This document shows, piece by piece, positions 1 through 9,817 of a stretch of DNA of 64,000 nucleotides; position 1 is the stretch's first letter, and each line of letters begins with the position of its first letter. The translations under genes were made by a program, and so were the position numbers. This stretch comes from Aliihoeflea sp. 2WW (GTDB lineage: Bacteria; Pseudomonadota; Alphaproteobacteria; Rhizobiales; Rhizobiaceae): contig NZ_AYOD01000029.1 of the NCBI RefSeq assembly GCF_000497755.1, positions 1 to 64,000 on the forward strand, in the 5' to 3' direction. The notes beneath the pieces were generated by a model. It searched no databases. It saw nothing but the letters and a program-made list of their open reading frames with translations, and was not told the DNA's origin.

Positions 1-7
1 ATGCCCT

Positions 8-28
8 CCCTCCCCCTTGTGGGGAGGG
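8..28. repeat. G/C-rich inverted repeat (hairpin) downstream of the GNAT gene
   Basis: An 8-base perfect stem (CCCTCCCC at 8-15 and GGGGAGGG at 21-28) encloses a 5-base loop. It lies just past the stop of the minus-strand acetyltransferase and is followed by another G-rich run. Such C/G-rich palindromes are scattered between genes in many Rhizobiales genomes, so it may be one copy of a dispersed repeat or a weak transcription end. There is no T-run, so intrinsic termination is doubtful. Confidence 0.4.
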
Positions 29-60
29 ATAAAGGGTGGGGGTCGCCTTCGCAAAAACCT

Positions 61-507
61 CTACAGCGCGATGTCGTAGGTCAGCCACTCCGTCCGCTTC
101 GCCAGCCGGTCGTAAGCGGCGCGGGCGCGGTAGTTGTCGTCTTTGGTGATCCAGCGGATGACGGTCCAGCCGCGACTGCGGCCTTCATCGGAGATTGCGG
201 CGATCAACGTTTGCGCGGCGCCGGAGCCGCGTACTTCCGGATCGACGAAGAGATCGTCGAGGAAGCCGCCGCGCGTGGCCGAGAGTGGGCGGGTGAACTG
301 GCGGAAATGGGCGAGGCCGACGATGCGGCCGGTCTCGTCGGCGGCGAGGAAGCCCTGCTCCTCCTCGTCGGGCGATTGCAGCCAGCCCCAGACGCGGTCG
401 CGCATCTCGGCGGTCTGCTCGACCTTGTAGAATTGCGCGTAGGCGGCGTAGAGGCGGTCCCAGTCGTCGCGGTGCTGCGGTTCGGGCCGGATGATGGTGA
501 CTGCCAA
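61..507 (-). CDS. GNAT family N-acetyltransferase
   Basis: Small cytoplasmic acetyltransferase of about 148 aa that would move an acetyl group from acetyl-CoA to an unidentified amine. The acetyl-CoA-binding core is visible: a beta strand with LDDLFVDPEVRGSGAAQTLI (the R-G-x-G/A pyrophosphate loop), then a helix, then the late Y-R-A-R-A-A-Y-D motif typical of GNATs. No ATG is available; I chose a TTG at 507, which has AAGGA about 8 bases upstream. A second TTG at 525 would add six residues. It is the last gene of the ABC-transporter operon and follows the leaderless binding protein, so its substrate may be an imported amine (inference). Confidence 0.8.
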   Translation of the reverse strand: MAVTIIRPEPQHRDDWDRLYAAYAQFYKVEQTAEMRDRVWGWLQSPDEEEQGFLAADETGRIVGLAHFRQFTRPLSATRGGFLDDLFVDPEVRGSGAAQTLIAAISDEGRSRGWTVIRWITKDDNYRARAAYDRLAKRTEWLTYDIAL

Positions 508-527
508 GGCGGATTCCTTCTTCAAGA

Positions 528-1775
528 TCAGGACGCGCGCCTCAGGCCGCCGGCCGGCTCGCGCACGAGTTCAGCCCAGCGTCGCACGAGGTAGTTGTGC
601 TCGTCCATGGTCGTGTTCCAGAGCGCGATATGCGAGGCGCGGCTCCAGTAGGAACCGCCTGAGCGGACTGCGCCGAGCTGGATCGCGGGCTTGCCTTCGG
701 GGTCGGCGAGGACGCGGCGCGCAGGCTTGCCCTCGTACCAGTAGTCCCATTCTTCCGGCTCGAGATGGTCGCGCACCGGCTCGGTGACCGACATGTAATA
801 GCCCTGGCGCGCGACGACGGCGCCGGGCCAGCCGGACAGCGACCAGTTGAGATAGGCATAGGCCTGGTCGAGCCGGTGGCCGGTGAGGTGCCGGGCGAGG
901 CACAGCCCGCCGTGCCAGGCGCGGTAGCCCTCGACGGGGACGGCCTGCCGGATGCGCAGGTGCCGGCTCTTCAGCGCCACGGCGCTCGGGCTCCACATCG
1001 ACCCGGCCCAGACGTGGCCGCTTTCCATCAAGGCGGTCGCCTCGGGCGCGGTGCGCCAGAAGGTGTGGAAATGGCCTTTGCGTTTCAGGGCAAGCGCGAA
1101 ATCGAGCAACTGGTCGATCTCGTCGACGGTCATGTTGCCGAGTTCCTTGAACGCCATCTTGCGCGCGGCGCGGAAGGCGAGCGCGAGGTCGAAGATGCCG
1201 ATCGCCGGCTCGTCGACGATGGAGACGTGGCCGCGCCAGCGCGGGTTCAGGAGCTCGGCCCAGGAATGGACGTCACGGTCGGTGTCGATGCCGGTCGCGG
1301 TTTCGTTGATGCCGAAGGAATCGAAATTGTGGACCGTCGGCAGCATCGAGAGATAGGGCGTCGGCACGGAGGACAGCGTGTTGTCCTGCTGCACGTAGAG
1401 CCGCGTGACGGGCGCATCGCCGAAGCCGAGGGGGGCTGCGGCGTTGATGCAGCCCTTCTTGGTCAGATCGTTGACGCGCGGCCACAGATCGATGCGGTCG
1501 ATCTCGATCGGCTTGATGGCTCGCCAGTGCCAGACGATATCGAGATTGTGGAAACACTGGTCGTAGATGTCGTAGCGATCGGGCTCGGTGGCGGCGAGGC
1601 GCTGCGCGGTGACGAAGTCGTGCTGCTCGAAGGCGAGCTCGAAACCGAGATCGCGCTGGGCGCGGGCCTGCAACTGGCGGAACGGCGTGATCTCGGTGCA
1701 CAGCACGCGCAAGGTCTGCGGCGTGGCGATGTGGACGGCCGGCGCCGCGATGGCTTCATGGTCCTCAAGGGTCAT
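528..1775 (-). CDS. PotD-like solute-binding protein without a signal peptide
   Basis: Belongs to the spermidine/putrescine-type (PotD/ extracellular solute-binding family 1) proteins. It is a clear paralogue of the binding protein at 5255-6481: both have an S-G-x-P-A/G...QGYY motif followed by WYEGKP near the C-terminus. The chosen ATG at 1775 has GGAG five bases upstream; an in-frame start at 1811 adds only 12 residues and overlaps the upstream GTPase gene. Neither start gives a hydrophobic leader or twin-arginine motif, so the 415-aa product looks cytoplasmic. This is odd for a transport receptor: it could be a misjudged start, a non-classically exported protein, or an intracellular ligand sensor. 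Family assignment is sure; the role is not. Confidence 0.75.
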   Translation of the reverse strand: MTLEDHEAIAAPAVHIATPQTLRVLCTEITPFRQLQARAQRDLGFELAFEQHDFVTAQRLAATEPDRYDIYDQCFHNLDIVWHWRAIKPIEIDRIDLWPRVNDLTKKGCINAAAPLGFGDAPVTRLYVQQDNTLSSVPTPYLSMLPTVHNFDSFGINETATGIDTDRDVHSWAELLNPRWRGHVSIVDEPAIGIFDLALAFRAARKMAFKELGNMTVDEIDQLLDFALALKRKGHFHTFWRTAPEATALMESGHVWAGSMWSPSAVALKSRHLRIRQAVPVEGYRAWHGGLCLARHLTGHRLDQAYAYLNWSLSGWPGAVVARQGYYMSVTEPVRDHLEPEEWDYWYEGKPARRVLADPEGKPAIQLGAVRSGGSYWSRASHIALWNTTMDEHNYLVRRWAELVREPAGGLRRAS

Positions 1776-1783
1776 CCGGTCTC

Positions 1784-2827
1784 CTATCGCGGGGTTGCAC
1801 CTTCGAGGCAACCGCTTGCGCGATGCGACAGCACTTTTTCCGACAGCCTGTTGAACACATGGAACGAGGCTTCGATCCGCGCCGGGTCGAGATCGTCGAC
1901 GATGAAGACGATGCGCGACTGCCGGCTCGCATCCGGCCAGCCGCTCATGTGGACCGGCGCATGGACGAGGCGCTGGACGCCGTGGACCGCGACGGGCCGG
2001 TCCTCGCCGGCGACGTTGAGAATGCCCTTGACGCGGAAGATGCGGTCGCCGTGGCGGTTCAGTAGCATGGTGAGCCAGACGCCGAATGCGGTCCAGTCGA
2101 CGGGGCCATCGACGGTGATGGCGAAGGAGCGGATTTTCGCGTCGGCTGTGTCGTGGTGGTGATGGTGATGATGGTCGTGGTCGTGCGCCACATGGTCTTC
2201 CCAGCCCTCGGTGCGCAGAGCGGTGCTCGATGCTATGAAGTCGCCCGAGGCGGCGTCAGTGGCGATGACCTGGCGCGCGGTGGGGTTGAGGCGCGCGAGC
2301 GCGGCGCGCAGGTCGGCGGTACGGGCCTCGTCGGCGAGGTCGGTCTTGGTGATGACGACGACATCGGCCGCGCCGATCTGGCGAACGGCTTCGAGACGGT
2401 CGGCAAGCTGCTTCTGGCCGTTCACGGCGTCGACCGTGGTCACGACATTGGCGATGGAGAAATGGCTGCGCAGGACGGGGTGCGACTGGATCGTGGAGAG
2501 CGCGGGGAATGGATCGGCGAGGCCGGTCGTCTCGATGACGACGCGGTCGAACCAAGGGATTTCACCGCGCGCGCGCTGCGAATGAAGGCCGAGCAGTGCG
2601 TCGGCGATCTCGCCGCGCACGGTGCAGCAGATGCAGCCCGACTTCATCAGGACGACATTGTCGTCGATGCGGTCGAGGAGGTGATGGTCGAGCCCGACTT
2701 CGCCGAACTCGTTGATGAGGACGGCGGCGCTGGCCATGGCCGGGTCGGTGAGGAGGCGCTGGAGGAGCGTCGTCTTGCCCGAGCCGAGAAAGCCGGTGAG
2801 AAGGTTGATCGGCGTGGCATCCTTCAT
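1784..2827 (-). CDS. CobW/COG0523-family GTP-binding metallochaperone
   Basis: G3E-type P-loop GTPase of 347 aa. The Walker A motif GFLGSGKT is at residues 12-19, the hallmark metal-binding CxCC (SGCICC) at 64-68, and a run of His and Asp residues lies near 213-226 between the GTPase and C-terminal CobW domains. Family members deliver zinc, cobalt or other metals to client enzymes in the cytoplasm. The ATG at 2827 overlaps the stop of the preceding Cys-containing small protein by four bases (ATGA), so the two are probably translationally coupled. The nearest likely metal-dependent client is the NodB/PuuE-type hydrolase two genes upstream in the operon. Client and metal are inferred, not shown. 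Confidence 0.9.
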   Translation of the reverse strand: MKDATPINLLTGFLGSGKTTLLQRLLTDPAMASAAVLINEFGEVGLDHHLLDRIDDNVVLMKSGCICCTVRGEIADALLGLHSQRARGEIPWFDRVVIETTGLADPFPALSTIQSHPVLRSHFSIANVVTTVDAVNGQKQLADRLEAVRQIGAADVVVITKTDLADEARTADLRAALARLNPTARQVIATDAASGDFIASSTALRTEGWEDHVAHDHDHHHHHHHDTADAKIRSFAITVDGPVDWTAFGVWLTMLLNRHGDRIFRVKGILNVAGEDRPVAVHGVQRLVHAPVHMSGWPDASRQSRIVFIVDDLDPARIEASFHVFNRLSEKVLSHRASGCLEGATPR

Positions 2828-3150
2828 GACAACGCCTTCAACTGCTCCAGATAGACTGGATCGAGCGGATCGAATTCGCGGCCGGCCATCGCCTCGGCCT
2901 CGGGCCATAGATGGGCGAGGCTGTCGAAGATCTGCGTGCGGCCGGTCGGGTTCGACAGGACGTAGGACGTGCCCTGCCATTCGGAGACGCTGATGCGGCG
3001 CGGCGAAAGGACGGCGTTGGCGAACTTCATCCGGTCAGCCGCCTCGCGCCGCCGCGAGAGCCGGTCGGTGTTGCGCGTGTAGACGCCTGGACGAGCGACG
3101 GCGCTCGTCCAGTGGTCGTCGCATCCCAATATGCCGCACAGCGAGCACAT
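2824..3150 (-). CDS. Small conserved protein with N-terminal MCSLCGxLGCxxHW motif
   Basis: A 108-aa protein of no function I recognise. It opens with MCSLCGILGCDDHW, a compact Cys/His cluster (Cys2, Cys5, Cys10, His13) that looks able to bind a metal ion. The remainder is mixed and soluble, without signal peptide or membrane segment. The start at 3150 has a strong GGAGGAG ribosome-binding site. It sits between the NodB/PuuE-type hydrolase and the CobW GTPase and overlaps the latter by four bases. This suggests a partner in metal delivery or a small subunit of the hydrolase (inference). It is probably real because both spacing and frame fit the operon. Confidence 0.7.
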   Translation of the reverse strand: MCSLCGILGCDDHWTSAVARPGVYTRNTDRLSRRREAADRMKFANAVLSPRRISVSEWQGTSYVLSNPTGRTQIFDSLAHLWPEAEAMAGREFDPLDPVYLEQLKALS

Positions 3151-3172
3151 GACCGGCTCCTCCCGTTGGCGC

Positions 3173-4054
3173 CTATTTCTTGCGTGGATGGCGCTTGGCG
3201 AAATCGTCGGCCATCTCGTTCATGGTGACGAAGCGCACGCCCTCGTGGCCCTTGATGTATTCGTAGAGGCGTTCGAGCATCAGCAGCACCTGCGGGCGAC
3301 CGGACACATCCGGATGGATGGTGATCGGGAAGACGGCGTAGTCCATCTCGCGATAGACCCAGTCGAACTGGTCGCGCCACATCTCCTCGATATGCCGCGG
3401 ATTGACGAAGCCGTGGCTGTTGGGCGCCTTCTTGATGAACATCATCGGCGGGAGATCATCGAGATACCAGTTCGCCGGGATCTCGATCAGGTCGGTTTCC
3501 TCGCCGCGCGTCAGCGGCTGCATCCAGTCGGAGGGCTTGGCGGAGTAGTCGATCTTGGTCCACTTGTCGCCGACGCGCACATAGTAAGGCGTGAAGTCGT
3601 TGTGCATCAGCGAGTGGTCGTACTTGATACCCTTCTTCAAAAGCAGCTCGTTGGTGACGTTGGAGAACTCCCACCACGGCGCGACATAGCCGGTCGGCCG
3701 CTGTCCCGAGAGCTTGGTGATCAGCTCGATACATTTATCGAGAACCTGCTCCTCCTGCTCCGGCGTCATCGCGATCGGGTTCTCGTGGCTGTAGCCATGG
3801 ATGCCGATCTCGTGACCGGCATCGGCGACGGCCTTCATCTCGTCCCAGAAGGTCTCGGCCGAGTGACCGGGGATGAACCAGGTCGTCTTGATGCCCCAGC
3901 GTTCGAACATCTTCAAAAGGCGGGGCGAACCGACCTCGCCGGCGAACATCCCGCGCGAGATGTCGTCGGGCGAATCCTCGCCGCCGTATGAGCCTAGCCA
4001 CCCCGCCACGGCATCGACGTCGATGCCGAAGCCGACCAGAATTTCCTTAGCCAT
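3173..4054 (-). CDS. PuuE/HpPgdA-type polysaccharide deacetylase family hydrolase
   Basis: A 293-aa NodB-homology-domain metal-dependent hydrolase. The N-terminal GIDVDAVAG stretch supplies the Asp of motif 1, and IHGYSHENP gives the H-x3-H of motif 2 in the spelling seen in PuuE (allantoinase-type) and HpPgdA rather than in true chitin or peptidoglycan deacetylases. There is no signal peptide, so it works in the cytoplasm. AGGGAGA precedes the ATG. Encoded with a polyamine-type importer and two dehydrogenases, it more likely hydrolyses an imported small amide or cyclic imide than a polymer (inference). It could instead be a true carbohydrate deacetylase, but the lack of export argues against that. 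Confidence 0.8.
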   Translation of the reverse strand: MAKEILVGFGIDVDAVAGWLGSYGGEDSPDDISRGMFAGEVGSPRLLKMFERWGIKTTWFIPGHSAETFWDEMKAVADAGHEIGIHGYSHENPIAMTPEQEEQVLDKCIELITKLSGQRPTGYVAPWWEFSNVTNELLLKKGIKYDHSLMHNDFTPYYVRVGDKWTKIDYSAKPSDWMQPLTRGEETDLIEIPANWYLDDLPPMMFIKKAPNSHGFVNPRHIEEMWRDQFDWVYREMDYAVFPITIHPDVSGRPQVLLMLERLYEYIKGHEGVRFVTMNEMADDFAKRHPRKK

Positions 4055-4090
4055 TGCCGATCTCCCTTGGATTGATTGAGCGTTTTGCGT

Positions 4091-5182
<1,092 letters not shown>

Positions 5183-5254
5183 GCCCGATTTCCGATGCGA
5201 CTTTGGATGAGGAGGCCCCGCGCGCCGGGCGATCCGGCGCGCGGGAAAGCGAAA

Positions 5255-6481
5255 TCAGGCGTTGAGGAACTCGTCCCAGCGCTGGATCAGATAGTCGTAT
5301 TCGTCCGGCCACTGGTGCCAGTAGGCGACGTTGGCCGAACGCTCCTCGAGCGAACCGCCGTCGCGCAGATCGCCCTCGTTGATGCCGCGATCCGCAGCGC
5401 CGACCCAAGGCTTGCCCTCGTACCAGAAGGCGTATTTGTCCGGGTCCATCGCTTCCTTGATGTTGGTCGACGGCGAGTAATAGCCCTGTTCCGTCACGGC
5501 GATGGCCGGCGGGCCGGAGAGCCAGTAATTGGCATAGGCGATGACGGCTTCGCGGTTGGGCGAGCCGGCGATCAGCGAGGGACCGATGGTCCAGCCGCGG
5601 GTGCCTTCCTTCGGCGTCGCGTATTTCGCCGGGCGCCCCTGCGCCTTGACCGCCATCACGGCCGGCTGCCAGGCGTCGGAGACGACCATCTCGCCGGACG
5701 CCATCAGGTTGACCAGCTCGCCGAAATCGCCCCACAGCGCGCGGAACTGGCCGCCCTTCTTCTTGGAGATGAGGAAGGCGGTCGCCTCGTCGATCTCCTC
5801 GACGGTCGGGTTGCCGGGGTTCTTGGCTTCCAGTTCGCCGAGCGTGTTGAGCGCGATGATGGCCTGGCCGAAGGCGATCAGCGGATCGACGTTGAGGCCC
5901 GACTTGCCCTTCCACTTGTCGTCGAAGAGGGCGGTCCAGCTATTGGCTTCCTCGTCGCTGACGACATCGGGATTGTAGCCGATGGAATCGAAATTATAGA
6001 CGGCGGGAACCATGTAGAGCTCGGTCTGGCCCTCGTCGGCCCAGATCTGGCCGACGATCTGCGCCTTGCGCTCCCACTTGTCGTTCTCGGTGGTGAAGGT
6101 ATCGCGGATCGAGTTCCAGTTGGGGATTTGGGCGACCGGGATCGGCTCGACATTGTTGGTGGCGATGACGGCCGGCAGGCGCTCGGCGATCACCTCCCAG
6201 CAATCATAGTCGCCCGCGCCCGACAGGATGCGCGTCTGCGCGTCGGGGAAGGTCGAGGCGGTGCCGGTCGCGGTGCCGACGCCGCTCTCCTGCTTGAAGG
6301 AATCGAGGATGCGGTCCTGCACGGTGACCGAAAGCCCGATCGTGCGAAGCTGCTGGTCGGCGAGCGACTGCGCGTAGGCCTGCTGGCGGATGAACGGCGC
6401 GAACCCGCCCATGGCCAGCGCCATGGCCCCCGCGCCTCCCTTCAGCATCGTGCGTCTGTTCAACATTGGATGCTTTCTCAT
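5255..6481 (-). CDS. Tat-exported PotD-like solute-binding protein of an ABC importer
   Basis: Periplasmic receptor of a spermidine/putrescine-type importer, 408 aa with the chosen start. The N-terminus LNRRTMLKGGAGAMALAMG followed by an AYAQS cleavage region is a twin-arginine-type signal. The mature part carries the family marks GYYSPS and FWYEGKPW near the C-terminus. I chose the ATG at 6481 because AAGGGA lies eight bases upstream; an ATG at 6511 is only three bases from the upstream stop and has no ribosome-binding site. Ligand unknown: the PotD/PotF superfamily binds polyamines, but its aspartate- and tryptophan-lined pocket cannot be judged by eye. Confidence 0.9.
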   Translation of the reverse strand: MRKHPMLNRRTMLKGGAGAMALAMGGFAPFIRQQAYAQSLADQQLRTIGLSVTVQDRILDSFKQESGVGTATGTASTFPDAQTRILSGAGDYDCWEVIAERLPAVIATNNVEPIPVAQIPNWNSIRDTFTTENDKWERKAQIVGQIWADEGQTELYMVPAVYNFDSIGYNPDVVSDEEANSWTALFDDKWKGKSGLNVDPLIAFGQAIIALNTLGELEAKNPGNPTVEEIDEATAFLISKKKGGQFRALWGDFGELVNLMASGEMVVSDAWQPAVMAVKAQGRPAKYATPKEGTRGWTIGPSLIAGSPNREAVIAYANYWLSGPPAIAVTEQGYYSPSTNIKEAMDPDKYAFWYEGKPWVGAADRGINEGDLRDGGSLEERSANVAYWHQWPDEYDYLIQRWDEFLNA

Positions 6482-6513
6482 CTGACTGTTCCCTTTGTTT
6501 TCATTGCCCATTT

Positions 6514-7284
6514 TCAGTAGCGCCCCACCAGGAGGCCTCCATCAACCGCGATCACCTGACCCGTCAGGTAGCGTGCCGCGGAGGAAGCGAGAAAATGAAT
6601 GACGTCGGCGATGTCGTCCGGCTCGCCGAGCCGGCCCATCGGGATGAAGGCAGCCGCTTTCTCGGCGCCCTCCGGCCCGAGCGAGTGCTTCTCCGACAAA
6701 AGCTGCGCGGTGCGGATGTAGCCGGGCGCGACGCCGTTGACGCGGATGCCCTCCCCCGCAAGCTCGACGGCAAGGCCGCGCACGAGACCGACGACGCCAG
6801 CCTTGGCGGCGGAATAGTGGACGTGTTCGTCCCAGCCATAGGCGACGCCCATGATCGAGGAGAGGCAGACGATGGCGCCGGATTTATTCGCGCGCATCGA
6901 CGGCAAAGCGGGACGGATGACGCGGATCATGCCCTTCAAATCGATGTCGAAGGTCTCATCCCACTTGGCGTCGGTGAGGTCGGCGAGCGGGACGCGGTGC
7001 GCGATGCCGGCATTGGCGACGATGACGTCGACCCCGCCGCGCTCCGCATCGATGCGGGCGACGAGCGCTTCGGCTTCGTCGGTCGAGCGTACGTCCAGCC
7101 GGGTGTATTCGGCTGAGCCGCCGGATGCCTTGATCTCGTCGGCGACCGCCTGACCTTCCTTCTCGAGAACGTCCGTCACCACGACATGATCGCCCGTGCG
7201 CGCGAAGGCGAGCGCGGCGGCGCGGCCGATGCCGATGCCGCCTCCGGTGACGAGGATGGTGCGCGGGGTGGCTGGCTTGGTCAT
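6514..7284 (-). CDS. SDR family NAD(P)-dependent oxidoreductase (second of pair)
   Basis: A classical short-chain dehydrogenase of 256 aa. It has the TGGGIGIG dinucleotide-binding loop at the N-terminus, VANAG, the catalytic Ser in CLSSI, and the catalytic Tyr/Lys in YSAAKAG. The C-terminal AVDGGLLVGRY is typical of FabG-like members. It follows another SDR (7304-8041) by 19 bases within the transporter operon. The pair probably performs successive oxidations of an alcohol or hydroxyl released from the imported compound (inference); FabG-like family resemblance does not fix the substrate. Confidence 0.88.
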   Translation of the reverse strand: MTKPATPRTILVTGGGIGIGRAAALAFARTGDHVVVTDVLEKEGQAVADEIKASGGSAEYTRLDVRSTDEAEALVARIDAERGGVDVIVANAGIAHRVPLADLTDAKWDETFDIDLKGMIRVIRPALPSMRANKSGAIVCLSSIMGVAYGWDEHVHYSAAKAGVVGLVRGLAVELAGEGIRVNGVAPGYIRTAQLLSEKHSLGPEGAEKAAAFIPMGRLGEPDDIADVIHFLASSAARYLTGQVIAVDGGLLVGRY

Positions 7285-7303
7285 GCGGATTCTTTCCTGG
7301 CTC

Positions 7304-8041
7304 TCAAAGCATCACGTCGCCGGAATTCGGCCCGAGCGTCTGGCCGACGAACAGCGCGCCGTCGGGCGAGGCGAGGAAGGCGACGGCTCCGGCCACCTCA
7401 TGCGTCTCGCCGAAGCGGCCGAGCGGCAATTCGGCCGCCTTGGCTTTCTTCCAGTCGTCGGAAAGTGCCTCGACCAGCGGCGTGTTGATCGGGCCGGGCG
7501 CGATCGCGTTGACGCGCACGCCTTTCTTCGCGACCTCGCGGGCGAGCGACTTGGTCATCGCGATGATCGCGCCCTTGGCGCCGGCATAGTGGACGAGCTC
7601 GACGCCGCCGACCTGGCCGAGCTGCGAGGCGACGTTGACGATGACGCCCTCGCCCGCTTCGAGCATCGACGGCAGCACCGCCTGGCACATCAGGAACGTG
7701 CCGCGCACATGGACGGCGAACATGCGCTCGAACTCGGCGAGCGAGATGTCAAGGAATGCGGCCTGATGGCCGTGGCCGGCATTGTTGACGAGAAGCGCGA
7801 CCGGACCGAGACGCGACGTGACGTCGGCGACCAGCCCGGTCACGGCTGCCGGATCGGAGATGTCGGCGGGAAATGCCTCGGCCGTGCCCCCGGCCTTTGC
7901 GATCGCATCGACGGTCTTCGCGCAGGCCTCGGGTTTCAGGTCATTGACGGCGACCCGATAGCCCTCGGCGGCGAGCCGCGTTGCGATGCCCGCGCCGATG
8001 CCCGATCCGGCGCCGGTGACGAGTGCGGTCTTGCCGCTCAT
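7304..8041 (-). CDS. SDR family NAD(P)-dependent oxidoreductase (first of pair)
   Basis: A 245-aa classical short-chain dehydrogenase with TGAGSGIG at residues 9-16, NNAGHG, a Ser in NVASQ and the catalytic Tyr/Lys as YAGAKGA. Its ATG overlaps the stop of the upstream permease gene by four bases (ATGA, 8038-8041), indicating translational coupling to the transporter. The C-terminus is unusual in ending QTLGPNSGDVML instead of the common VDGG. Substrate unknown; context suggests catabolism of the ABC-transported molecule. Confidence 0.88.
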   Translation of the reverse strand: MSGKTALVTGAGSGIGAGIATRLAAEGYRVAVNDLKPEACAKTVDAIAKAGGTAEAFPADISDPAAVTGLVADVTSRLGPVALLVNNAGHGHQAAFLDISLAEFERMFAVHVRGTFLMCQAVLPSMLEAGEGVIVNVASQLGQVGGVELVHYAGAKGAIIAMTKSLAREVAKKGVRVNAIAPGPINTPLVEALSDDWKKAKAAELPLGRFGETHEVAGAVAFLASPDGALFVGQTLGPNSGDVML

Positions 8042-8883
8042 GCCTCCGCCTCCTGACCCTTGAAGGCCTGGCCCTTGCGCACGGCGCGCAGCATCAGGAG
8101 CGCGTAGATGGCAAGGAGCGTGAAGGAGAACAGCGTCGTCAGGACGCCGAAGGCGAAGATGTTCGGATAGATCTCGACCGAGAACGTGCCGTAGATCGTC
8201 AGCGGCAGCGTCAGCTCGCGACCCGAGGTGAAGAGCGTGCGCGAGAACTCGTCATAGGAAAGCGTGAACGAGAACAGCATCGCCGAGAGCACGCCGGGGA
8301 AGATCATCGGGAAGGTCACTCGCCGGAAGGTCTGCGCCGGCGAGACGCCGAGCGACAGCGACGCTTCCTCCACGCTGCGGTCGAAGCGGTTCAAGATCGC
8401 CAGCATGACGAGGAAGGCGAAAGGGAAGGTGTAGACGACGTGCAGTACGAAGGCCGTGCCCCACCAGGCGCGCGCCACGCCGGCCATGTTGGAGAACAGC
8501 GCCATGCCGAGACCGACGAGCACGCCCGGCACGATCATGCCGAGAATGACGAGGTAGAAGACGATTCCCGAGCCCTTGAAGCGCGTGCGAAACCCCTGCG
8601 CCGTCATGACGCCGAGCACCGTCGAGACGATCGTGGTCATGAAGGCGAGCGTGAGCGAACGCAACAGGGCGTCGCCGATGGGAAGCTGCGTGATGCGGCC
8701 GGGCGGGGTGAGGCCGAGAAGGTGCTGGTACCAGTAGGTCGACCATTCGATGATCGGGAACTGCGGCCCGCCACCGGCACCCTGGAACGACAGGATCGCG
8801 AGCACGATCATCGGGCCGTAGAGGAACAGGATGAAGGCGGCGCAGTAGACGGCGAGGACGGGTTTCAGGACGCGCGATTCCAT
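8038..8883 (-). CDS. ABC importer inner-membrane permease, PotC-like
   Basis: A 281-aa integral membrane subunit with about six hydrophobic segments, the first at residues 10-31. The cytoplasmic EAA loop that contacts the ATPase reads EEASLSLGVSPAQTF, followed by FPMIFPG. These are features of the PotC/PotI branch of binding-protein-dependent permeases. The start lies five bases from the stop of the companion permease gene. With the PotB-like partner it forms the transmembrane channel for the operon's binding protein(s). Confidence 0.92.
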   Translation of the reverse strand: MESRVLKPVLAVYCAAFILFLYGPMIVLAILSFQGAGGGPQFPIIEWSTYWYQHLLGLTPPGRITQLPIGDALLRSLTLAFMTTIVSTVLGVMTAQGFRTRFKGSGIVFYLVILGMIVPGVLVGLGMALFSNMAGVARAWWGTAFVLHVVYTFPFAFLVMLAILNRFDRSVEEASLSLGVSPAQTFRRVTFPMIFPGVLSAMLFSFTLSYDEFSRTLFTSGRELTLPLTIYGTFSVEIYPNIFAFGVLTTLFSFTLLAIYALLMLRAVRKGQAFKGQEAEA

Positions 8884-8887
8884 CGGC

Positions 8888-9817
8888 CTACATCTCCTTC
8901 CTGAGATTGACCACGCGCAGCATGACCGTGATGACGATGGCGATGATGATGGTCAAGATGACGCCGGCAACCGAGGCGAAGGCCCATTTGAGCGAGCCGA
9001 CCTGGCTGACGATGATGTTGCCGAGAAGGTTGACCTTGCGGCCCGACAGCGAGGCGGCGGTGGCGAATTCGCCGAGCACCATGACCGAGACGAAGATTGC
9101 GCCGACGACGACGCCAGGCAAGGAAAGCGGCAGGATGATCTTGAAGAAGATCCTGCCGAAGCCCGCGCCGAGATCACGCGCGGCCTCGATGATCGATGGG
9201 TCGATGCGCGACAGCATGAAGGTGATCGGCCCGACCATGAAGACGCAGTAGATCTGCGTCATGCCGACGAGAACGGCGAACTCGGAAAAGAGCAGCGTCG
9301 TCAGCGGCGTGTCGATGATGCCGAGATTGATCAGGATCATGTTGATCGCGCCCTCGGTGCCCAGCATCGGCCGCCAGGCGATGACGCGGATCAGGAACGA
9401 GGTCCAGAACGGGATGACGCAGATGACGAGAAGCGCCGTCTGAAGCGTCTGGTTGCGCACGAAAAGGCCGATGAAGAGCGCGACCGGATAGCCGATCAGG
9501 AGCGTCGAGACGAGCACGATCGCCCAGATGCGAACCGTGGTCCATGTGGCCGACAGATAGGTCGAGCTCGACAGGAAGCGCTGCCAGCTCTCGATGGTGA
9601 GCGTCGGCTCGACGGTGAAGGTGGTCTGCGTCCAGAACGAGACGTAGACGACCATCACGAGCGGCAGCACCATGAAGAGCGTCATCCAGGCAATGCCCGG
9701 CGTGACGAGGAAGAGCGCGCGCCGGCGCTCCTCGCGCTCGCGCTTTTGCGCCGGCGAGGAACTGCCCTGGCTTTCGGCAAAGCCGGAGGCGGCAGGCCTG
9801 TTGTCGGCGATTTCCAT
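8888..9817 (-). CDS. ABC importer inner-membrane permease, PotB-like
   Basis: A 309-aa permease. It has a charged cytoplasmic N-terminus (residues 1-33), then hydrophobic segments beginning at ALFLVTPGIAWMTLFMV, and an EAA loop IEAARDLGAGFGRIFF followed by LPLSLPG. The ATG at 9817 shares one base with the TGA of the upstream ATPase gene (TGATG), giving tight coupling; longer in-frame starts lie wholly inside the ATPase gene and are not credible. Pairs with the PotC-like permease at 8038-8883. Confidence 0.92.
   Translation of the reverse strand: MEIADNRPAASGFAESQGSSSPAQKREREERRRALFLVTPGIAWMTLFMVLPLVMVVYVSFWTQTTFTVEPTLTIESWQRFLSSSTYLSATWTTVRIWAIVLVSTLLIGYPVALFIGLFVRNQTLQTALLVICVIPFWTSFLIRVIAWRPMLGTEGAINMILINLGIIDTPLTTLLFSEFAVLVGMTQIYCVFMVGPITFMLSRIDPSIIEAARDLGAGFGRIFFKIILPLSLPGVVVGAIFVSVMVLGEFATAASLSGRKVNLLGNIIVSQVGSLKWAFASVAGVILTIIIAIVITVMLRVVNLRKEM

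Noticed and set aside
3173..4054. NodB chitooligosaccharide deacetylase or nodulation gene
   Set aside because: The His motif is of the PuuE/HpPgdA kind, no export signal or other nod genes are present, and the context is small-molecule uptake.
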